Below, in pieces: positions 1 through 9,319 of a stretch of 37,307 bases of DNA. A model generated the notes under the pieces. That model made no database searches and was not told where the DNA came from. It saw only the letters and a program-made list of their open reading frames with translations. The stretch lies in NCBI GenBank assembly GCA_028712895.1, contig JAQTPL010000018.1, positions 1-37,307 on the forward strand, given 5' to 3'. The position numbers and the translations under genes are program-made. The stretch is from a bacterium. GTDB lineage: Bacteria > CAYTYR01 > UBA6262. Positions within the stretch are counted from its first letter, which is position 1, and each line of letters starts with the position of its first letter.

Positions 1-17
1 AAAAAACTCCGTTTTTT

Positions 18-102
18 TAGTTATTAGCTCATAGCTGTTAGCTCTTAGGAATAATAAACAAAAAACCTATCCTACGAGCTATGAGCTTCGAGCTAATTGC
101 TA
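18..102. repeat. Heptad-repeat hairpin H1, downstream of purH
   Basis: An imperfect inverted repeat with arms at 18-50 and 70-102 and a 19-base AT-rich loop. Each arm is a run of degenerate 7-bp units of the TAGCTCN type. The hairpin ends three bases from the purH stop codon. Its loop, read on the minus strand, resembles the loop of H2 at 5028-5110 (shared TTGTTTATTA), so the two appear to be copies of one element in opposite orientations. It could act as a terminator or an RNA-end stabiliser, but no clean U-tract on the minus strand supports a classical terminator. Confidence 0.8.
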
Positions 103-104
103 AT

Positions 105-1670
105 CTAGTGCTTAAAATGTCTCTCGCCGGTGAATACCATGGCGATATTATTTTCATTACAGGCCTGGATCACTTCTTCATCACGCACTGAACCACCGGG
201 TTGTATGACTGCAGTGGCTCCGGCTTTAGCCGCAGCATCGACACCGTCACGGAATGGAAAAAAGGCATCACTGGCTAAGACTGTGCCTTTAGTGTTCAGG
301 CCATGTTTCTGCGCCTTTAGTACCGCGATCTCGCTGGAATCGACACGGCTGGTCTGTCCGCCCCCGATCCCGATAGTCTGGTCTTTAGTGGCGTAAACAA
401 TGGCGTTGGATTTGACATTCTTACAAACAGTCCAAGCAAATATAAGGGCTGACATTTCTGCTTCTGTCGGATTTCGTTTCGTGACTATTTTTAAGTCAGT
501 TATGTTTCTCAAGATATCCTTTTCCTGGGCCAGGAATCCGCCGCTAATTTTCTTAAAATCGATGTCAGGTACCGGCAATTTCGGCAACGGCAATTCAATA
601 ATACGCAGGTTTTTCTTCTCTTTTAGTACTTTTATGGCTTCTTCTGTGTAAGCCGGGGCAATGGTCAACTCCAAAAACAGCTTAATCATTTCCCTGGCGG
701 TTTCTTCATCAATGGTAAAGCTGGTAGCCATAATTCCGCCAAAGGCGCTGGCCGGGTCACAGGCCAGGGCGCGCTGATAAGCTTCCAACAGTACATTTCC
801 TTTAGCTACTCCGCAAGGATTGTTATGCTTAACTATAGCTGCTACTTTTTCCTGGCCAAAATCCTTAACAATGTTCCAGGCTGCTTCCAGGTCAAGAAGG
901 TTATTGAAGGATAATTCCTTGCCGTGCAATTGCTTTAAATTTACCAGATCTAGCCGGTTATGCGCTCCCGCTTGCCGGTATAAAGCAGCTTGCTGATGCG
1001 GATTTTCCCCGTAACGCAGCGCCTGCACTTTGGTGAGTTTTAGGAGAAAAGTGTCGGGTAACAGGGCTCCCTCCTGTTCCGGCTGTTGCGCGAAATAATT
1101 ACTGATAATGGCGTCATACCCTGCGGTATGCGTAAAAACCTTGCCTGCCAATTTTTCTTTCAGGGGCAGGGATATCTCCCCGTTATTTTTATTTAATTCC
1201 TTGATAATTAGTTCATAATCAAGAGGATCGCAGATAACCGCTACATCCTGGTAATTTTTGGCTGCTGAACGAAGCATAGCAGGTCCGCCAATGTCAATAT
1301 TTTCAATAATCTCTTCCTTGGTGACATTGGGCTTATTTAAGGTTTTCTCGAACGGGTAAAGGTTGACAACTACCAGATCTATATATTCAAGGCCATGTTT
1401 CTTAACCTGGGCCTGATGATCCGCATTTTGACGCAAGGCCAGCAATCCTCCGTGTATTTTTGGATGCAGTGTTTTAACCCGGCCATCCAGCATTTCGGCA
1501 AAGCCGGTAAAATCGCTGACATCTTTGACTGCCAGTCCCTGTTCTTTCAGGAACCTGGATGTACCGCCGGTTGACAATATTTCTACATTAAGCTTCTGTA
1601 ATGTCCTGGCCAGTGAGTCCAGGCCGGTTTTGTCGCTGACGCTGATCAGAGCTCTTTTAATTTTTGTCAT
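105..1670 (-). CDS. purH: Bifunctional AICAR transformylase / IMP cyclohydrolase PurH
   Basis: Catalyses the last two steps of IMP synthesis: formylation of AICAR by 10-formyl-THF, then ring closure. The 521-residue length is normal. The N-terminal MGS-like cyclohydrolase domain carries [10 protein letters not shown] at residues 66-75. The transformylase domain carries the KHNNPCG signature at 281-287 and a C-terminal [10 protein letters not shown] / DAFFPFRDG block. I chose the ATG at 1670 because AAGGA lies a few bases upstream and the protein then starts [16 protein letters not shown] as in the family; a longer reading starting at 1709 adds 13 unconserved residues. It is the last purine gene of the cluster, separated from the HD-GYP gene by about 210 bases with two palindromes. 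The hairpin H1 follows its stop. Confidence 0.97.
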   Translation of the reverse strand: MTKIKRALISVSDKTGLDSLARTLQKLNVEILSTGGTSRFLKEQGLAVKDVSDFTGFAEMLDGRVKTLHPKIHGGLLALRQNADHQAQVKKHGLEYIDLVVVNLYPFEKTLNKPNVTKEEIIENIDIGGPAMLRSAAKNYQDVAVICDPLDYELIIKELNKNNGEISLPLKEKLAGKVFTHTAGYDAIISNYFAQQPEQEGALLPDTFLLKLTKVQALRYGENPHQQAALYRQAGAHNRLDLVNLKQLHGKELSFNNLLDLEAAWNIVKDFGQEKVAAIVKHNNPCGVAKGNVLLEAYQRALACDPASAFGGIMATSFTIDEETAREMIKLFLELTIAPAYTEEAIKVLKEKKNLRIIELPLPKLPVPDIDFKKISGGFLAQEKDILRNITDLKIVTKRNPTEAEMSALIFAWTVCKNVKSNAIVYATKDQTIGIGGGQTSRVDSSEIAVLKAQKHGLNTKGTVLASDAFFPFRDGVDAAAKAGATAVIQPGGSVRDEEVIQACNENNIAMVFTGERHFKH

Positions 1671-1740
1671 AAAAATCCTTCTATGTTCTATCATTAGACA
1701 ATAAAACACTTGTACTAAGAAAGTAATTAATTCTAAGTTG

Positions 1741-1782
1741 AGTTAATTCTTTATGAAATTAACTAATCAGTGGCCACTGATT
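1741..1782. promoter_or_regulatory. Two adjacent palindromes before purH
   Basis: A hairpin at 1741-1764 has perfect 8-base arms (AGTTAATT / AATTAACT) and an 8-base loop. It directly abuts an 18-base perfect palindrome at 1765-1782, AATCAGTGGCCACTGATT. They lie in the 143-base gap between the lysine-rich micro-ORF and purH. The second could be a dyad operator or a terminator; a T-run follows it only on the plus strand, so termination of minus-strand transcripts is not obvious. This is the one module boundary in the cluster whose palindromes are not made of heptads. Confidence 0.5.
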
Positions 1783-1813
1783 TTTAAATCATTCGTGGAT
1801 GACTAGCAAATGT

Positions 1814-1861
1814 CTATCTTTTCTTTTTTTTCTTGGCTACTTTTTTCTTCTTCTTTGCCAT
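1814..1861 (-). CDS. Lysine-rich micro-ORF (15 residues)
   Basis: Reads MAKKKKKVAKKKKKR and stop, with an alternative ATG two codons earlier at 1867 (adding Met-Ile). It begins about a dozen bases after the HD-GYP stop codon and is preceded by a purine-rich GAAGGGGGGG stretch that could serve as a ribosome binding site. The composition, 10 Lys and 1 Arg in 15 residues, resembles very small basic nucleic-acid-binding tails, but no family can be assigned at this length. An A-rich DNA tract could also give this reading by chance. The strong purine tract upstream and the terminal stop are the only support for translation. Confidence 0.35.
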   Translation of the reverse strand: MAKKKKKVAKKKKKR

Positions 1862-1878
1862 TATCATCCCCCCCTTCT

Positions 1879-3393
1879 TCAAGCTTTTTGTTTATTCTCT
1901 GCTTCTTCTTTCAGGATAGCTACCAGGGCTGATACTACATCCGGATCAAATTGAGTGCCGGAATTTCTCTCTATCTCCGCGATGGCCATTCCCATAGGGA
2001 ATCTTTCGTGGTACGGCCGGTCGCTGGTCATGGCATCATAACTGTCAGCTACAGAAAGGATCCTGGCGCCTAAAGGTATATCTTCCCTGGCTAAACCTTC
2101 AGGATAGCCATGTCCGTCAAAACGCTCATGATGATACCTGATTATCGGTAAGATGTTACCCAGGATCTTCATCGGGCTTAAAATGTTTATACCCATGATC
2201 GGATGGGTCTTGATCACCTTCCAGTCCTCGTCGTTCAGGGTTTCCTTTTTATTCAGGATCTCTGATTTGATACCGATTTTGCCGATGTCATGAATAAGCG
2301 ATGCTTTGTGGATCACTTCTATATCTTCGGATTTCAGCCCCATATACTCAGCTATTTTAACAGCGTATTCAGTCACCCTTTCCGTATGGCCGGAAGTATA
2401 GGCATCTTTTGTTTCCAGGGCCTTGGCCAATGTGGCTATCATGCCCAGGTAAACTTCTTTTGTTTTGGCCTCTTCGACCAATAATTTATTGACCATTAAA
2501 TCAAATGACCTGGCCAGCTGGCCTATTTCATCCTGGGCGCTGATATTGACAGTAATATCCCTGTTGCCGGCCGCAAAACTATTCATTTCTTCGATCAATT
2601 GCCGGATCGGCTTAACCGATTGTTTGATAAAAAGCATTATAACCAGGGCCAGGATAATGATCAGCGACAGTAAGATGATGATATTCCGGTTGTATATAGA
2701 ACTGATGATCGCACGGCTGTCTTTCTGCGTCTGCTGTAATATCTGCTGAGTGCGTTCATTGATCGCCGTCAGGATAATGGAATATTCATCGACATAAGCC
2801 GTGGCCGCAACGCCCAATTTTACATGATCAGCTGTTTTCAAAGAAATTGCCCGCAGGTACATATATTTTTTTCTGATCTTGCCGTTTGGTTCGCGCCAGT
2901 TGTAAAAACCGCCAAGCTCCTTGCCTCCAGAGGCCACATGCTCTTGGATCAGACTGCCGAATTCAGGCAAGTCTTGGGCCAGGTCAAGCAAGCTTTTATT
3001 TCTGATCTCCTGATTAGGATGAAAGCGGTTGATGCCGCTGGGTATCTCATGTATAGCAGTATAACCGTTTTCGCCTATTTTTTGCAAGGCGATTCTTTCA
3101 AAATTCTTTTGCTGCTGCAAATCGGCCAGAGTGTATTTTGGATGCGCCGCCAGATATAACTCGATTTCCTGGGCGACATGAGCCGATATTTCTTTCACAT
3201 TCTGCTGGGCCAGGCCTTCAATAATTCTTTTTGATTCCTGGAAATTATTTTGCTGGACCGCTTCCGTGTTCAGGCTGAACAGTTTAAAAACCTTGTTCAG
3301 GTCGACAATAGCAATTGATGAAACCAGGATCAGCGGGATCAGCGCCAGGCATAATAAAACAACGATAAGTTTTTCGGTTAAGGAAGATTTCAT
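1879..3393 (-). CDS. Membrane sensor HD-GYP phosphodiesterase
   Basis: A predicted c-di-GMP-hydrolysing receptor of 504 residues. It has a first membrane segment at about 8-30, an extracytoplasmic sensor region at about 31-236 that resembles a Cache-type ligand domain, a second membrane segment at about 237-256, a HAMP region at about 257-310 and an HD-GYP domain to the C-terminus. The catalytic motifs look intact: HDIGKIG at 368-374 and HHERFDGHGYP at 421-431. Its ATG overlaps the purN stop codon (ATGA), so its translation is probably coupled to purN, and purH follows downstream. Finding a c-di-GMP receptor inside a purine operon is unusual. The ligand is unknown. Confidence 0.93.
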   Translation of the reverse strand: MKSSLTEKLIVVLLCLALIPLILVSSIAIVDLNKVFKLFSLNTEAVQQNNFQESKRIIEGLAQQNVKEISAHVAQEIELYLAAHPKYTLADLQQQKNFERIALQKIGENGYTAIHEIPSGINRFHPNQEIRNKSLLDLAQDLPEFGSLIQEHVASGGKELGGFYNWREPNGKIRKKYMYLRAISLKTADHVKLGVAATAYVDEYSIILTAINERTQQILQQTQKDSRAIISSIYNRNIIILLSLIIILALVIMLFIKQSVKPIRQLIEEMNSFAAGNRDITVNISAQDEIGQLARSFDLMVNKLLVEEAKTKEVYLGMIATLAKALETKDAYTSGHTERVTEYAVKIAEYMGLKSEDIEVIHKASLIHDIGKIGIKSEILNKKETLNDEDWKVIKTHPIMGINILSPMKILGNILPIIRYHHERFDGHGYPEGLAREDIPLGARILSVADSYDAMTSDRPYHERFPMGMAIAEIERNSGTQFDPDVVSALVAILKEEAENKQKA

Positions 3394-4025
3394 TTATTAT
3401 TCAACCAAACTCTTTTGCCGACTATGTGCAATTTTCCATCGGCAAAATACTTAATTGCCAGCGGGTATAGTTTATGCTCTATTTTTAAAATACGTTTAGC
3501 CAGGCTGTCGGCTGTATCATCATCTTTCACCGGGACAACCTCCTGTACGATGATCGGGCCGGTATCGCACCCCTCGTCGACAAAATGAACGGTACAGCCG
3601 GAATATTTAGCTCCTGATCTCAAGACTGCCTCGTGAACATGATGGCCATACATTCCCGTGCCGCCGAAAGACGGCAGGAGAGCAGGGTGGATATTCATTG
3701 CCTGCAGGGGAAAATTCTTTACAAAATATGGGGTAAGAATGCTCATGAACCCGGCCAGGCACACCAATCCAACTCCTCTTTGCTTTAACTCATCGGTCAA
3801 AGTACGGGTATAAGCTTCCCGGTCAGGATAATTTTTAGGATCAATATATAAGGTCGGTATCTTATACTTACCCGCCCTGGTCAAAGCATAAGCATCAGCT
3901 TTATTGCTGATGACAATGCTGATCTCGGCTTTTACCTTATGGCGGCGCACCGCATCAATAATGGCTTGCAAATTGCTGCCGCTTCCAGAAACTAAGACGC
4001 CTATTTTTAAAGGAGTTTTTTTCAA
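3390..4025 (-). CDS. purN: Phosphoribosylglycinamide formyltransferase PurN
   Basis: Transfers a formyl group from 10-formyl-THF to GAR, step three of purine synthesis. The 211-residue protein has the family N-terminus [10 protein letters not shown] at 11-20, and the catalytic Asn111, His113 ([10 protein letters not shown]) and Asp154 (DTGPI). The start is a TTG that overlaps the purM stop (TTGA), with GAGG ten bases upstream; no in-frame ATG exists before the conserved core. The gene is therefore coupled to purM upstream and, through an ATGA junction, to the HD-GYP gene downstream. Confidence 0.96.
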   Translation of the reverse strand: MKKTPLKIGVLVSGSGSNLQAIIDAVRRHKVKAEISIVISNKADAYALTRAGKYKIPTLYIDPKNYPDREAYTRTLTDELKQRGVGLVCLAGFMSILTPYFVKNFPLQAMNIHPALLPSFGGTGMYGHHVHEAVLRSGAKYSGCTVHFVDEGCDTGPIIVQEVVPVKDDDTADSLAKRILKIEHKLYPLAIKYFADGKLHIVGKRVWLNNK

Positions 4026-5008
4026 ACTATTTTTACCTCATCCTTGTTCCCTTTAGTTACCTGGCCGATGATGATCGAGCCCTTGAGCAGTGCTGAGACC
4101 CTGGGCACATCTTTTTCCGCGACGATCAGGACCAGGCCGATGCCCATGTTGAAAGTACGGTACATCTCTTTAAAAGGGACTTTTCCTTTTTCCTGCATAA
4201 CTACAAATACCGGCGGTATTTTCCAGTTTCCTTCCTGGATGACTACCTGGCAGTGAGCCGGCAAGATACGGGGAATATTATCCAGGAACCCGCCACCGGT
4301 AATATGGGCTATACCTTTGATGGCAGATGGCAGACGGCGGACGGCAGATAGTACTTCCTGCACATATATTTTCGTAGGTGCGAATAATTCTTTCTGATAT
4401 TTCTTTAATTCGCGGTCAGTGAATATTTTCCTGATCAGGGAATACCCGTTAGAATGCGGACCACTGGACGGCAGTCCCAGGACAATATCGCCGGGCCTTA
4501 TTTTTGAGCCGTCTATGATCTTGCTTTTATCAACTACCCCGACGACAAAACCAGCCAGGTCATATTCGCCGGCAGGATAAAATCCCGGCATTTCCGCAGT
4601 TTCCCCGCCGATCAGGGTGCAATTAGCCTGTTTACATCCAGCCGCGATTCCGCTGATCACCTGCGCCGCAATTTTGGGATCTAATTTCCCGCAGGCAAAA
4701 TAATCCAGGAAAAACAGCGGTTCCGCGCCGCACGTAATAATATCATTAACACTCATGGCTACCAGGTCCAGGCCTACAGTATTATGTTTGTTTAATAAGA
4801 ATGCCAGCTTTAATTTGGTACCTACACCGTCAGTGGAGGAAACTAATACCGGATGTTTGTATTTTTTAAATTTGCCGTCAAATAAAGCGCTAAATCCGCC
4901 GATATCCGCTATAACTTCAGGCCGCCTTGTTGCTTTAGCCAAAGGTTTGATCATTTCCACTAATCTTTCACCAGCATTGATATTTACACCTGCTTTACGA
5001 TAATCCAA
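4022..5008 (-). CDS. purM: Phosphoribosylformylglycinamidine cyclo-ligase PurM
   Basis: AIR synthetase, closing FGAM to AIR with ATP. 328 residues, slightly shorter than the usual ~345. The ATP-binding [12 protein letters not shown] lies at 59-70 and [11 protein letters not shown] at 134-144. The start is TTG with AGGAG about seven bases upstream. Residues 220-231 ([12 protein letters not shown]) are encoded by a degenerate 7-bp repeat (4319-4350) that replaces a variable loop just before the conserved [10 protein letters not shown], so the enzyme probably tolerates it. It is the first gene of the purM-purN-HD-GYP module, directly after hairpin H2. Confidence 0.96.
   Translation of the reverse strand: MDYRKAGVNINAGERLVEMIKPLAKATRRPEVIADIGGFSALFDGKFKKYKHPVLVSSTDGVGTKLKLAFLLNKHNTVGLDLVAMSVNDIITCGAEPLFFLDYFACGKLDPKIAAQVISGIAAGCKQANCTLIGGETAEMPGFYPAGEYDLAGFVVGVVDKSKIIDGSKIRPGDIVLGLPSSGPHSNGYSLIRKIFTDRELKKYQKELFAPTKIYVQEVLSAVRRLPSAIKGIAHITGGGFLDNIPRILPAHCQVVIQEGNWKIPPVFVVMQEKGKVPFKEMYRTFNMGIGLVLIVAEKDVPRVSALLKGSIIIGQVTKGNKDEVKIV
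4319..4350. repeat. In-frame heptad repeat inside purM
   Basis: On the plus strand this is GATGGCA GATGGCA GACGGCG GACGGCA GATAG, about four and a half 7-bp units. It is the same family as the three repeats in purL but in the opposite orientation relative to the gene, so it encodes [12 protein letters not shown] instead of DGRWQMAD. Neither orientation contains a stop codon in any frame. Confidence 0.85.
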
Positions 5009-5027
5009 AATTAACTCCTCGTTTTAC

Positions 5028-5110
5028 TAGCTCGTAGCTCTTAGCTCGTAGCTCGTAGGTATGGTTATTTTGTTTATTAATTTTTGCTATCAGCTATGAG
5101 CAATGAACTA
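5028..5110. repeat. Heptad-repeat hairpin H2, between pyrE and purM
   Basis: The left arm (5028-5058) is TAGCTCG TAGCTCT TAGCTCG TAGCTCG TAG. The right arm (5087-5110) pairs with it at 18 of 24 positions. The last three bases of the right arm are the pyrE stop codon read on the minus strand, so the repeat supplies the end of the gene. The AT-rich loop resembles that of H1. Confidence 0.85.
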
Positions 5111-5689
5111 AGTTGCTTTATTTCTGCTGCCTGGCTTAAAGAACGGCAACCCTTCCTTACACAAGGGACATTGCGCTGGTTCAAAAGTTTTAACCTGCAA
5201 TGGCAGCAGGTATTGGCTGGGAACGCCAAAGGAAATCTCTTTTTCACTGCGATTAATGATGGCTCCGACTCCCACTACTTTAGCCCCGGCCTGTTCAACT
5301 GTTGCCATGACTTCCTTAGTCGATCCTCCGGTCGTAAATACATCTTCAATGACGATCAGCTTTTCTCCGGGCGTAATACTAAATCCCCGGCGCAGGGTCA
5401 TTTGCCCGTCTTGCCGTTCCGTAAAAATAAAGCGCACTCCCAAAGCTTTAGCTACTTCATAACCGATGATCAAGCCTCCTAACGCCGGGCTGATCACTGT
5501 ATCAATGGACGATATTTTAAACTTTTCCGCCAAAGACTGTCCCAGTTTTTTGGCCAGCTTTGGATGCTGCAATACCAAAGCGCATTGCAGGTATCTTTCG
5601 CTATGCAGTCCACTGGACAATAAAAAATGACCTTTTAACAGGGCATTATTGTTTTGGAATATTTCAAGTACTGCTTGCGGTGTGATCAT
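5108..5689 (-). CDS. pyrE: Orotate phosphoribosyltransferase PyrE
   Basis: Joins orotate to PRPP to make OMP. 193 residues. The PRPP-binding loop IVIEDVFTTGGSTKE is at 112-126, and the substrate-binding TERQDGQMTLRRGF region precedes it. The C-terminus has the CPLCKEGLPFFKPGSR tail seen in one branch of PyrE proteins. The ATG overlaps the pyrF stop (ATGA), so it is coupled to pyrF. The stop codon TAG belongs to the right arm of hairpin H2. Confidence 0.96.
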   Translation of the reverse strand: MITPQAVLEIFQNNNALLKGHFLLSSGLHSERYLQCALVLQHPKLAKKLGQSLAEKFKISSIDTVISPALGGLIIGYEVAKALGVRFIFTERQDGQMTLRRGFSITPGEKLIVIEDVFTTGGSTKEVMATVEQAGAKVVGVGAIINRSEKEISFGVPSQYLLPLQVKTFEPAQCPLCKEGLPFFKPGSRNKAT

Positions 5690-6366
5690 CGTTCACCTAT
5701 ATCTTTTAATATGGCTAAGGTCGCGGCACGCACATCAGCTGCTTCCAGTACCGGTCTGCCGACTACAATAAAATCCGCTCCGGATTTAACTGCTTCAGCA
5801 GCGCTCATCGTCCTTTTCTGATCGTCGCTGCTTTTTTTGACCCGTACGCCCGGGGTTACAATGGTAAAAGTATCTCCCACCAGGGGACGGATCAGGCTGA
5901 TCTCCCGGGGCGAACAGATAATACCGTCAAGCTGGTTATCTTTAGCCATTTTGGCGAAAATACCGACCTGGTCTTTAACCGGGTTCCGGTAACCTATTTG
6001 TTTCAGGTTATCATCATTCAAGCTGGTCAGGACCGAGACTCCCCATAGCTGCGGCCTGGGTTGCACCGCGGCAGCAGCCAGCAGCATTTCCCTGCCTCCG
6101 ACGACATGCAAGGTCATTGACAGTACTCCCATTTTTTGCCCGGACTCCACAGCTTTGGCTACAGTATTAGGAATGTCATGCAGTTTAAGGTCCAGGAAAA
6201 CCTTGACCCCTTTATCCATGATCCTTTTAACAATATCCGGCCCAGCAGCAGTGAAGAGCTGCAATCCTACTTTAAAGATGTCAGTGATATCAGCCAGCTG
6301 GTCTACCAGCTTTATGGCTTTTTCCTGATCTTCTACGTCGAGAGCTACGATCAGCTTACTTAGCAT
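5686..6366 (-). CDS. pyrF: Orotidine 5'-phosphate decarboxylase PyrF
   Basis: Decarboxylates OMP to UMP. 226 residues with the catalytic Asp-Lys-Asp cluster in FLDLKLHDIPNT (Asp59, Lys61, Asp64) and the phosphate-binding VGRPVLEA near the C-terminus. The start ATG at 6366 lies 11 bases inside the 3' end of pyrD, and the stop overlaps the pyrE start, so translation is coupled on both sides. Confidence 0.97.
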   Translation of the reverse strand: MLSKLIVALDVEDQEKAIKLVDQLADITDIFKVGLQLFTAAGPDIVKRIMDKGVKVFLDLKLHDIPNTVAKAVESGQKMGVLSMTLHVVGGREMLLAAAAVQPRPQLWGVSVLTSLNDDNLKQIGYRNPVKDQVGIFAKMAKDNQLDGIICSPREISLIRPLVGDTFTIVTPGVRVKKSSDDQKRTMSAAEAVKSGADFIVVGRPVLEAADVRAATLAILKDIGER

Positions 6367-7270
6367 CTAAACTCCCTACTAGTTGTTTGAGTTGTCCGAT
6401 CTTATTATCTTTTATGTAGTGCTGTAATCCTTTAATGATATTGATGGGTATTTTAGGGTCCACGAAATTACCAACGCCCACGGCAATCGCACTGGCTCCG
6501 GTGATAATGAACTCCAGTGCGTCATTTAAATTCATTATGCCGCCCATTCCGATGACGGGTATCTTTACTGCTTTTTTTACTTCATATACTTTATAGAGGG
6601 CTTGCGGCTTGATCGCCGGGCCGCACAGACCGGCGACAATGTTCTTGAACACCGGTTTTTTGGTCTTCAGGTCAATAGCCATGGCATTGAACGTATTGAC
6701 TACGGCAATTGCCTCGGCCCCTGCTTTTTCACAAGCTTTGGCAATAATACCTATATCGGTTATATTTGGTGTCAGTTTAGCGATCACCGGTTTATGGCTG
6801 AGGCGCACTGCTTTCCTGATGATCTCGTAACTCAAGTCTTTATCCTGGGCAAATAATCCTTTTTTTGTGTGCTGGACATTAGGGCAGGAGATATTCACTT
6901 CCAGGGCGTCAAAAGTTTCTTTCTTTAGGGCTTGTGCCAGCTGGCAATATTCAGACACGCTCTCACCGGCTATACTGACGATCACCCTAGTGTCATATTT
7001 TTGCAGATAAGGTAATTTTTCATCGACAAAAGTAGCCAATCCGACATTTTGCAGGCCGATAGAATTAAGCAAGCCTCCCTGGGTTTCCCAGAGCCTGGGC
7101 TGGGGATTGCCCAGCCGGGGTTTCAAGGTTATGCTTTTGGTAACAATCGCTCCCAGCTCATTTAAGTCGATCAATTGGGCATATTCTTCACCATATCCAA
7201 AAGTGCCGCTGGCTACCATCACCGGATTTTTTAATTTAAGGGAACTTATTTTAACGCTTAGTCCATCCAC
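6356..7270 (-). CDS. pyrD: Dihydroorotate dehydrogenase, class 1B catalytic subunit PyrD
   Basis: Oxidises dihydroorotate to orotate in the cytosol. 304 residues with an FMN barrel, and Cys129 in NISCPNV as catalytic base, the class 1 feature (class 2 uses Ser). The adjacent pyrK shows it is the NAD-linked 1B type, which does not need a quinone or oxygen. The start is GTG at 7270, sharing one base with the pyrK stop (TAGTG). Motifs for FMN phosphate binding (GMGGI, SAIAVGVGNF) are present near the C-terminus. Confidence 0.96.
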   Translation of the reverse strand: MDGLSVKISSLKLKNPVMVASGTFGYGEEYAQLIDLNELGAIVTKSITLKPRLGNPQPRLWETQGGLLNSIGLQNVGLATFVDEKLPYLQKYDTRVIVSIAGESVSEYCQLAQALKKETFDALEVNISCPNVQHTKKGLFAQDKDLSYEIIRKAVRLSHKPVIAKLTPNITDIGIIAKACEKAGAEAIAVVNTFNAMAIDLKTKKPVFKNIVAGLCGPAIKPQALYKVYEVKKAVKIPVIGMGGIMNLNDALEFIITGASAIAVGVGNFVDPKIPINIIKGLQHYIKDNKIGQLKQLVGSLDAK

Positions 7271-8046
7271 TATAAAACTACCTCATTGGCATTAAATACC
7301 GGGCCATCTTTGCAGACCCGCAGGTATTCACCTTTGGTGCCTTTAACTACGCAGCCCATACAAGCGCCTATACCGCAGCCCATATGCTCTTCCAGAGAAA
7401 CTTCACAAGGAATGCGAAAATGCCGGCACAACTTGACCAGTTCACGCAGCATGGGCAATGGCCCGCAGGCATAAACCATGTTCGGATGAGTGCTGAAGAT
7501 AGCTACCATTTCCCGGAATAATTCAGTTACCAGACCGTGAAATCCCTGGCTACCGTCATCAGTCGCAACTTTTACCGTACAGCCTATTTTTTCTAAAGCT
7601 TCGGAACACAAAAGATCTTCTTTATTCCTGGCTCCGATGAGCACTATGGGAGCCTGATTATATTTATTCTTTAAGGTTGCTGCCAGAAAAGCCAGGGAAG
7701 CTATGCCAGTACCCCCTCCTACCAGGATGGCCTTGCCTTCGGTTAACGCATAGCCATGTCCCAAAGGACCGATCACATCGATCTTTTCCTGGGCTTTAAC
7801 CTGGGCCAGTTTTTCTGTCCCCCGCCCCACTACTTTATAGATTATTTCCAGGTGGCTGTCCTTGATCTGGTGAATGCTTAAGGGCCGGCGCAGCAGGAGA
7901 TCAAATCCTTTTTCTACCTTGATATTAAGAAACTGACCAGGCTTGGCTTTGGATGCCATACTTCTATTTTGCAGGACCAATTTATAATAATTGCTACAGA
8001 GCAGGTGATGGGCTACTACCCGGCATTTAGCCTGCAACAAGTTCAC
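7270..8046 (-). CDS. pyrK: Dihydroorotate dehydrogenase electron-transfer subunit PyrK
   Basis: Carries electrons from PyrD to NAD through FAD and a [2Fe-2S] cluster. 258 residues: FAD-binding RRPLSI at 53-58, NAD-binding GGGTGIAS at 110-117, and cluster cysteines 224, 229, 232 and 245 (GCGIGACMGC plus a later Cys). The open frame begins with GTG at 8046, but GGAGG directly abuts that codon. A TTG at 8040 sits six bases after GGAGG and is the better-spaced start, giving 256 residues. Either start lies inside the 3' end of pyrC (overlap 14-20 bases). Confidence 0.95.
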   Translation of the reverse strand: MNLLQAKCRVVAHHLLCSNYYKLVLQNRSMASKAKPGQFLNIKVEKGFDLLLRRPLSIHQIKDSHLEIIYKVVGRGTEKLAQVKAQEKIDVIGPLGHGYALTEGKAILVGGGTGIASLAFLAATLKNKYNQAPIVLIGARNKEDLLCSEALEKIGCTVKVATDDGSQGFHGLVTELFREMVAIFSTHPNMVYACGPLPMLRELVKLCRHFRIPCEVSLEEHMGCGIGACMGCVVKGTKGEYLRVCKDGPVFNANEVVL

Positions 8047-9319
8047 CCTCCGCCATACATATTCTTCCGCCGACTATGGTATAGACGGCAAAACCCCTCA
8101 ACGTGTAGCCAATAAAAGGAGAATTATTACTCTGGCTTTCAAAAGTTTCAATCTTCCGCTTGGTTTTAGTGTCAATGATGGTGATATCGGCATCAGCCCC
8201 GGGAGATAAGGTACCTTTGTTCAGCCCCAGGATGTGGGCTGGATTTACCGTCAGTTTTTTAATAGCTTCGCGCAAGGTCAGGACCTTTTTGTCCACCAGT
8301 TCAGTGATGACCAGGGGCAGCATAGTTTCTAATCCAATGATGCCAAACGGCGCTAATTCATATTCCTGGTTCTTTTCGTCTTCCAGGTGCGGGGCATGAT
8401 CGCTGGCGATACAATCGATCGTCCCGTCCTGCAATCCCTGTTTGATCGCCTGCACATCTCTTTTGGTGCGCAGCGGCGGGTTCATTTTGGTATTGGTGTT
8501 ATAGGTCTTGACTGCTTCATCAGTCAGGGTGAAATAGTGCGGCGCGGTTTCTGCGGTGATCTTGATATCCATGCGTTTAGCGCGCCTGATCATGCCAACA
8601 CTGCCTTCAGTCGAGACATGGGCAATATGCAAGTGCCCTCCGGTCATTTCCGCTAATTGAATGTCCCGGGAGACAATGACCTCTTCAGCTTGCCGGGGGA
8701 TCCCGCGCATACCCAGGATAGTAGATACATAACCTTCATTGATCAGCCCTTCGGCCGAAAGATTCTTATCTTCACAGTGAGAGATGACCGGTAATTTGAA
8801 CATTTTTGAATATTCCAGCGCCCGGCGCATAATGAGCGAATTTTCGACAGTCTTGCCGTCATCAGTAATCCCAGCGACCCCGGCTTTTTTCAGTTCCCCG
8901 ATGGGAGACATTTCCTCTCCCTGCAGGCCTTTGGTAATAGCGCCAATGGGGTAAATATTCACCCAGCCTTCTTTTTGGGATTTAGAGAGGATCAATTCTA
9001 CCTGCGCCTGGTTATCAGTTACCGGCTGGGTATTGGGCATGCAGCAGATGCTCGTAAATCCGCCTTTACAGGCGGCCCGTGTGCCGCTGGCAATGGTTTC
9101 TTCATCTTCCCGGCCTGGCTCGCGCAGGTGCGTATGCATATCGATCAAGCCGGGAGTAACTACTTTGCCCCGGGCATCAATGACCTTGACATTGGGCTTA
9201 TTCACTTTAATGCTTAAGCTGACTTTTTTAATGACGCCTTCTTCGATATAAATATCTTTTTGCGCATCGATCCGGTTTGCCGGATCAATTACCCTGCCGC
9301 CTTTGATCAGAATACGCAT
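8027..9319 (-). CDS. pyrC: Dihydroorotase PyrC (class I)
   Basis: Cyclises carbamoyl-aspartate to dihydroorotate. 430 residues, the length of class I enzymes. Zinc ligands are visible as His62 and His64 in DMHTHLREPG, Asp153, His181, His234, and the catalytic Asp307 in ASDHAPH. There is no sign of the carboxylated lysine of class II. The ATG follows the pyrB stop with no gap, and the gene runs into pyrK, so pyrB-pyrC-pyrK-pyrD-pyrF-pyrE is one tightly packed block. Confidence 0.97.
   Translation of the reverse strand: MRILIKGGRVIDPANRIDAQKDIYIEEGVIKKVSLSIKVNKPNVKVIDARGKVVTPGLIDMHTHLREPGREDEETIASGTRAACKGGFTSICCMPNTQPVTDNQAQVELILSKSQKEGWVNIYPIGAITKGLQGEEMSPIGELKKAGVAGITDDGKTVENSLIMRRALEYSKMFKLPVISHCEDKNLSAEGLINEGYVSTILGMRGIPRQAEEVIVSRDIQLAEMTGGHLHIAHVSTEGSVGMIRRAKRMDIKITAETAPHYFTLTDEAVKTYNTNTKMNPPLRTKRDVQAIKQGLQDGTIDCIASDHAPHLEDEKNQEYELAPFGIIGLETMLPLVITELVDKKVLTLREAIKKLTVNPAHILGLNKGTLSPGADADITIIDTKTKRKIETFESQSNNSPFIGYTLRGFAVYTIVGGRICMAEGELVAG

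Noticed and set aside
1-17. Terminator-like AAAAAACTCCGTTTTTTT at the window edge
   Set aside because: Only A/T pairing around a five-base loop; if it is one arm of a larger terminator the rest is outside the window.
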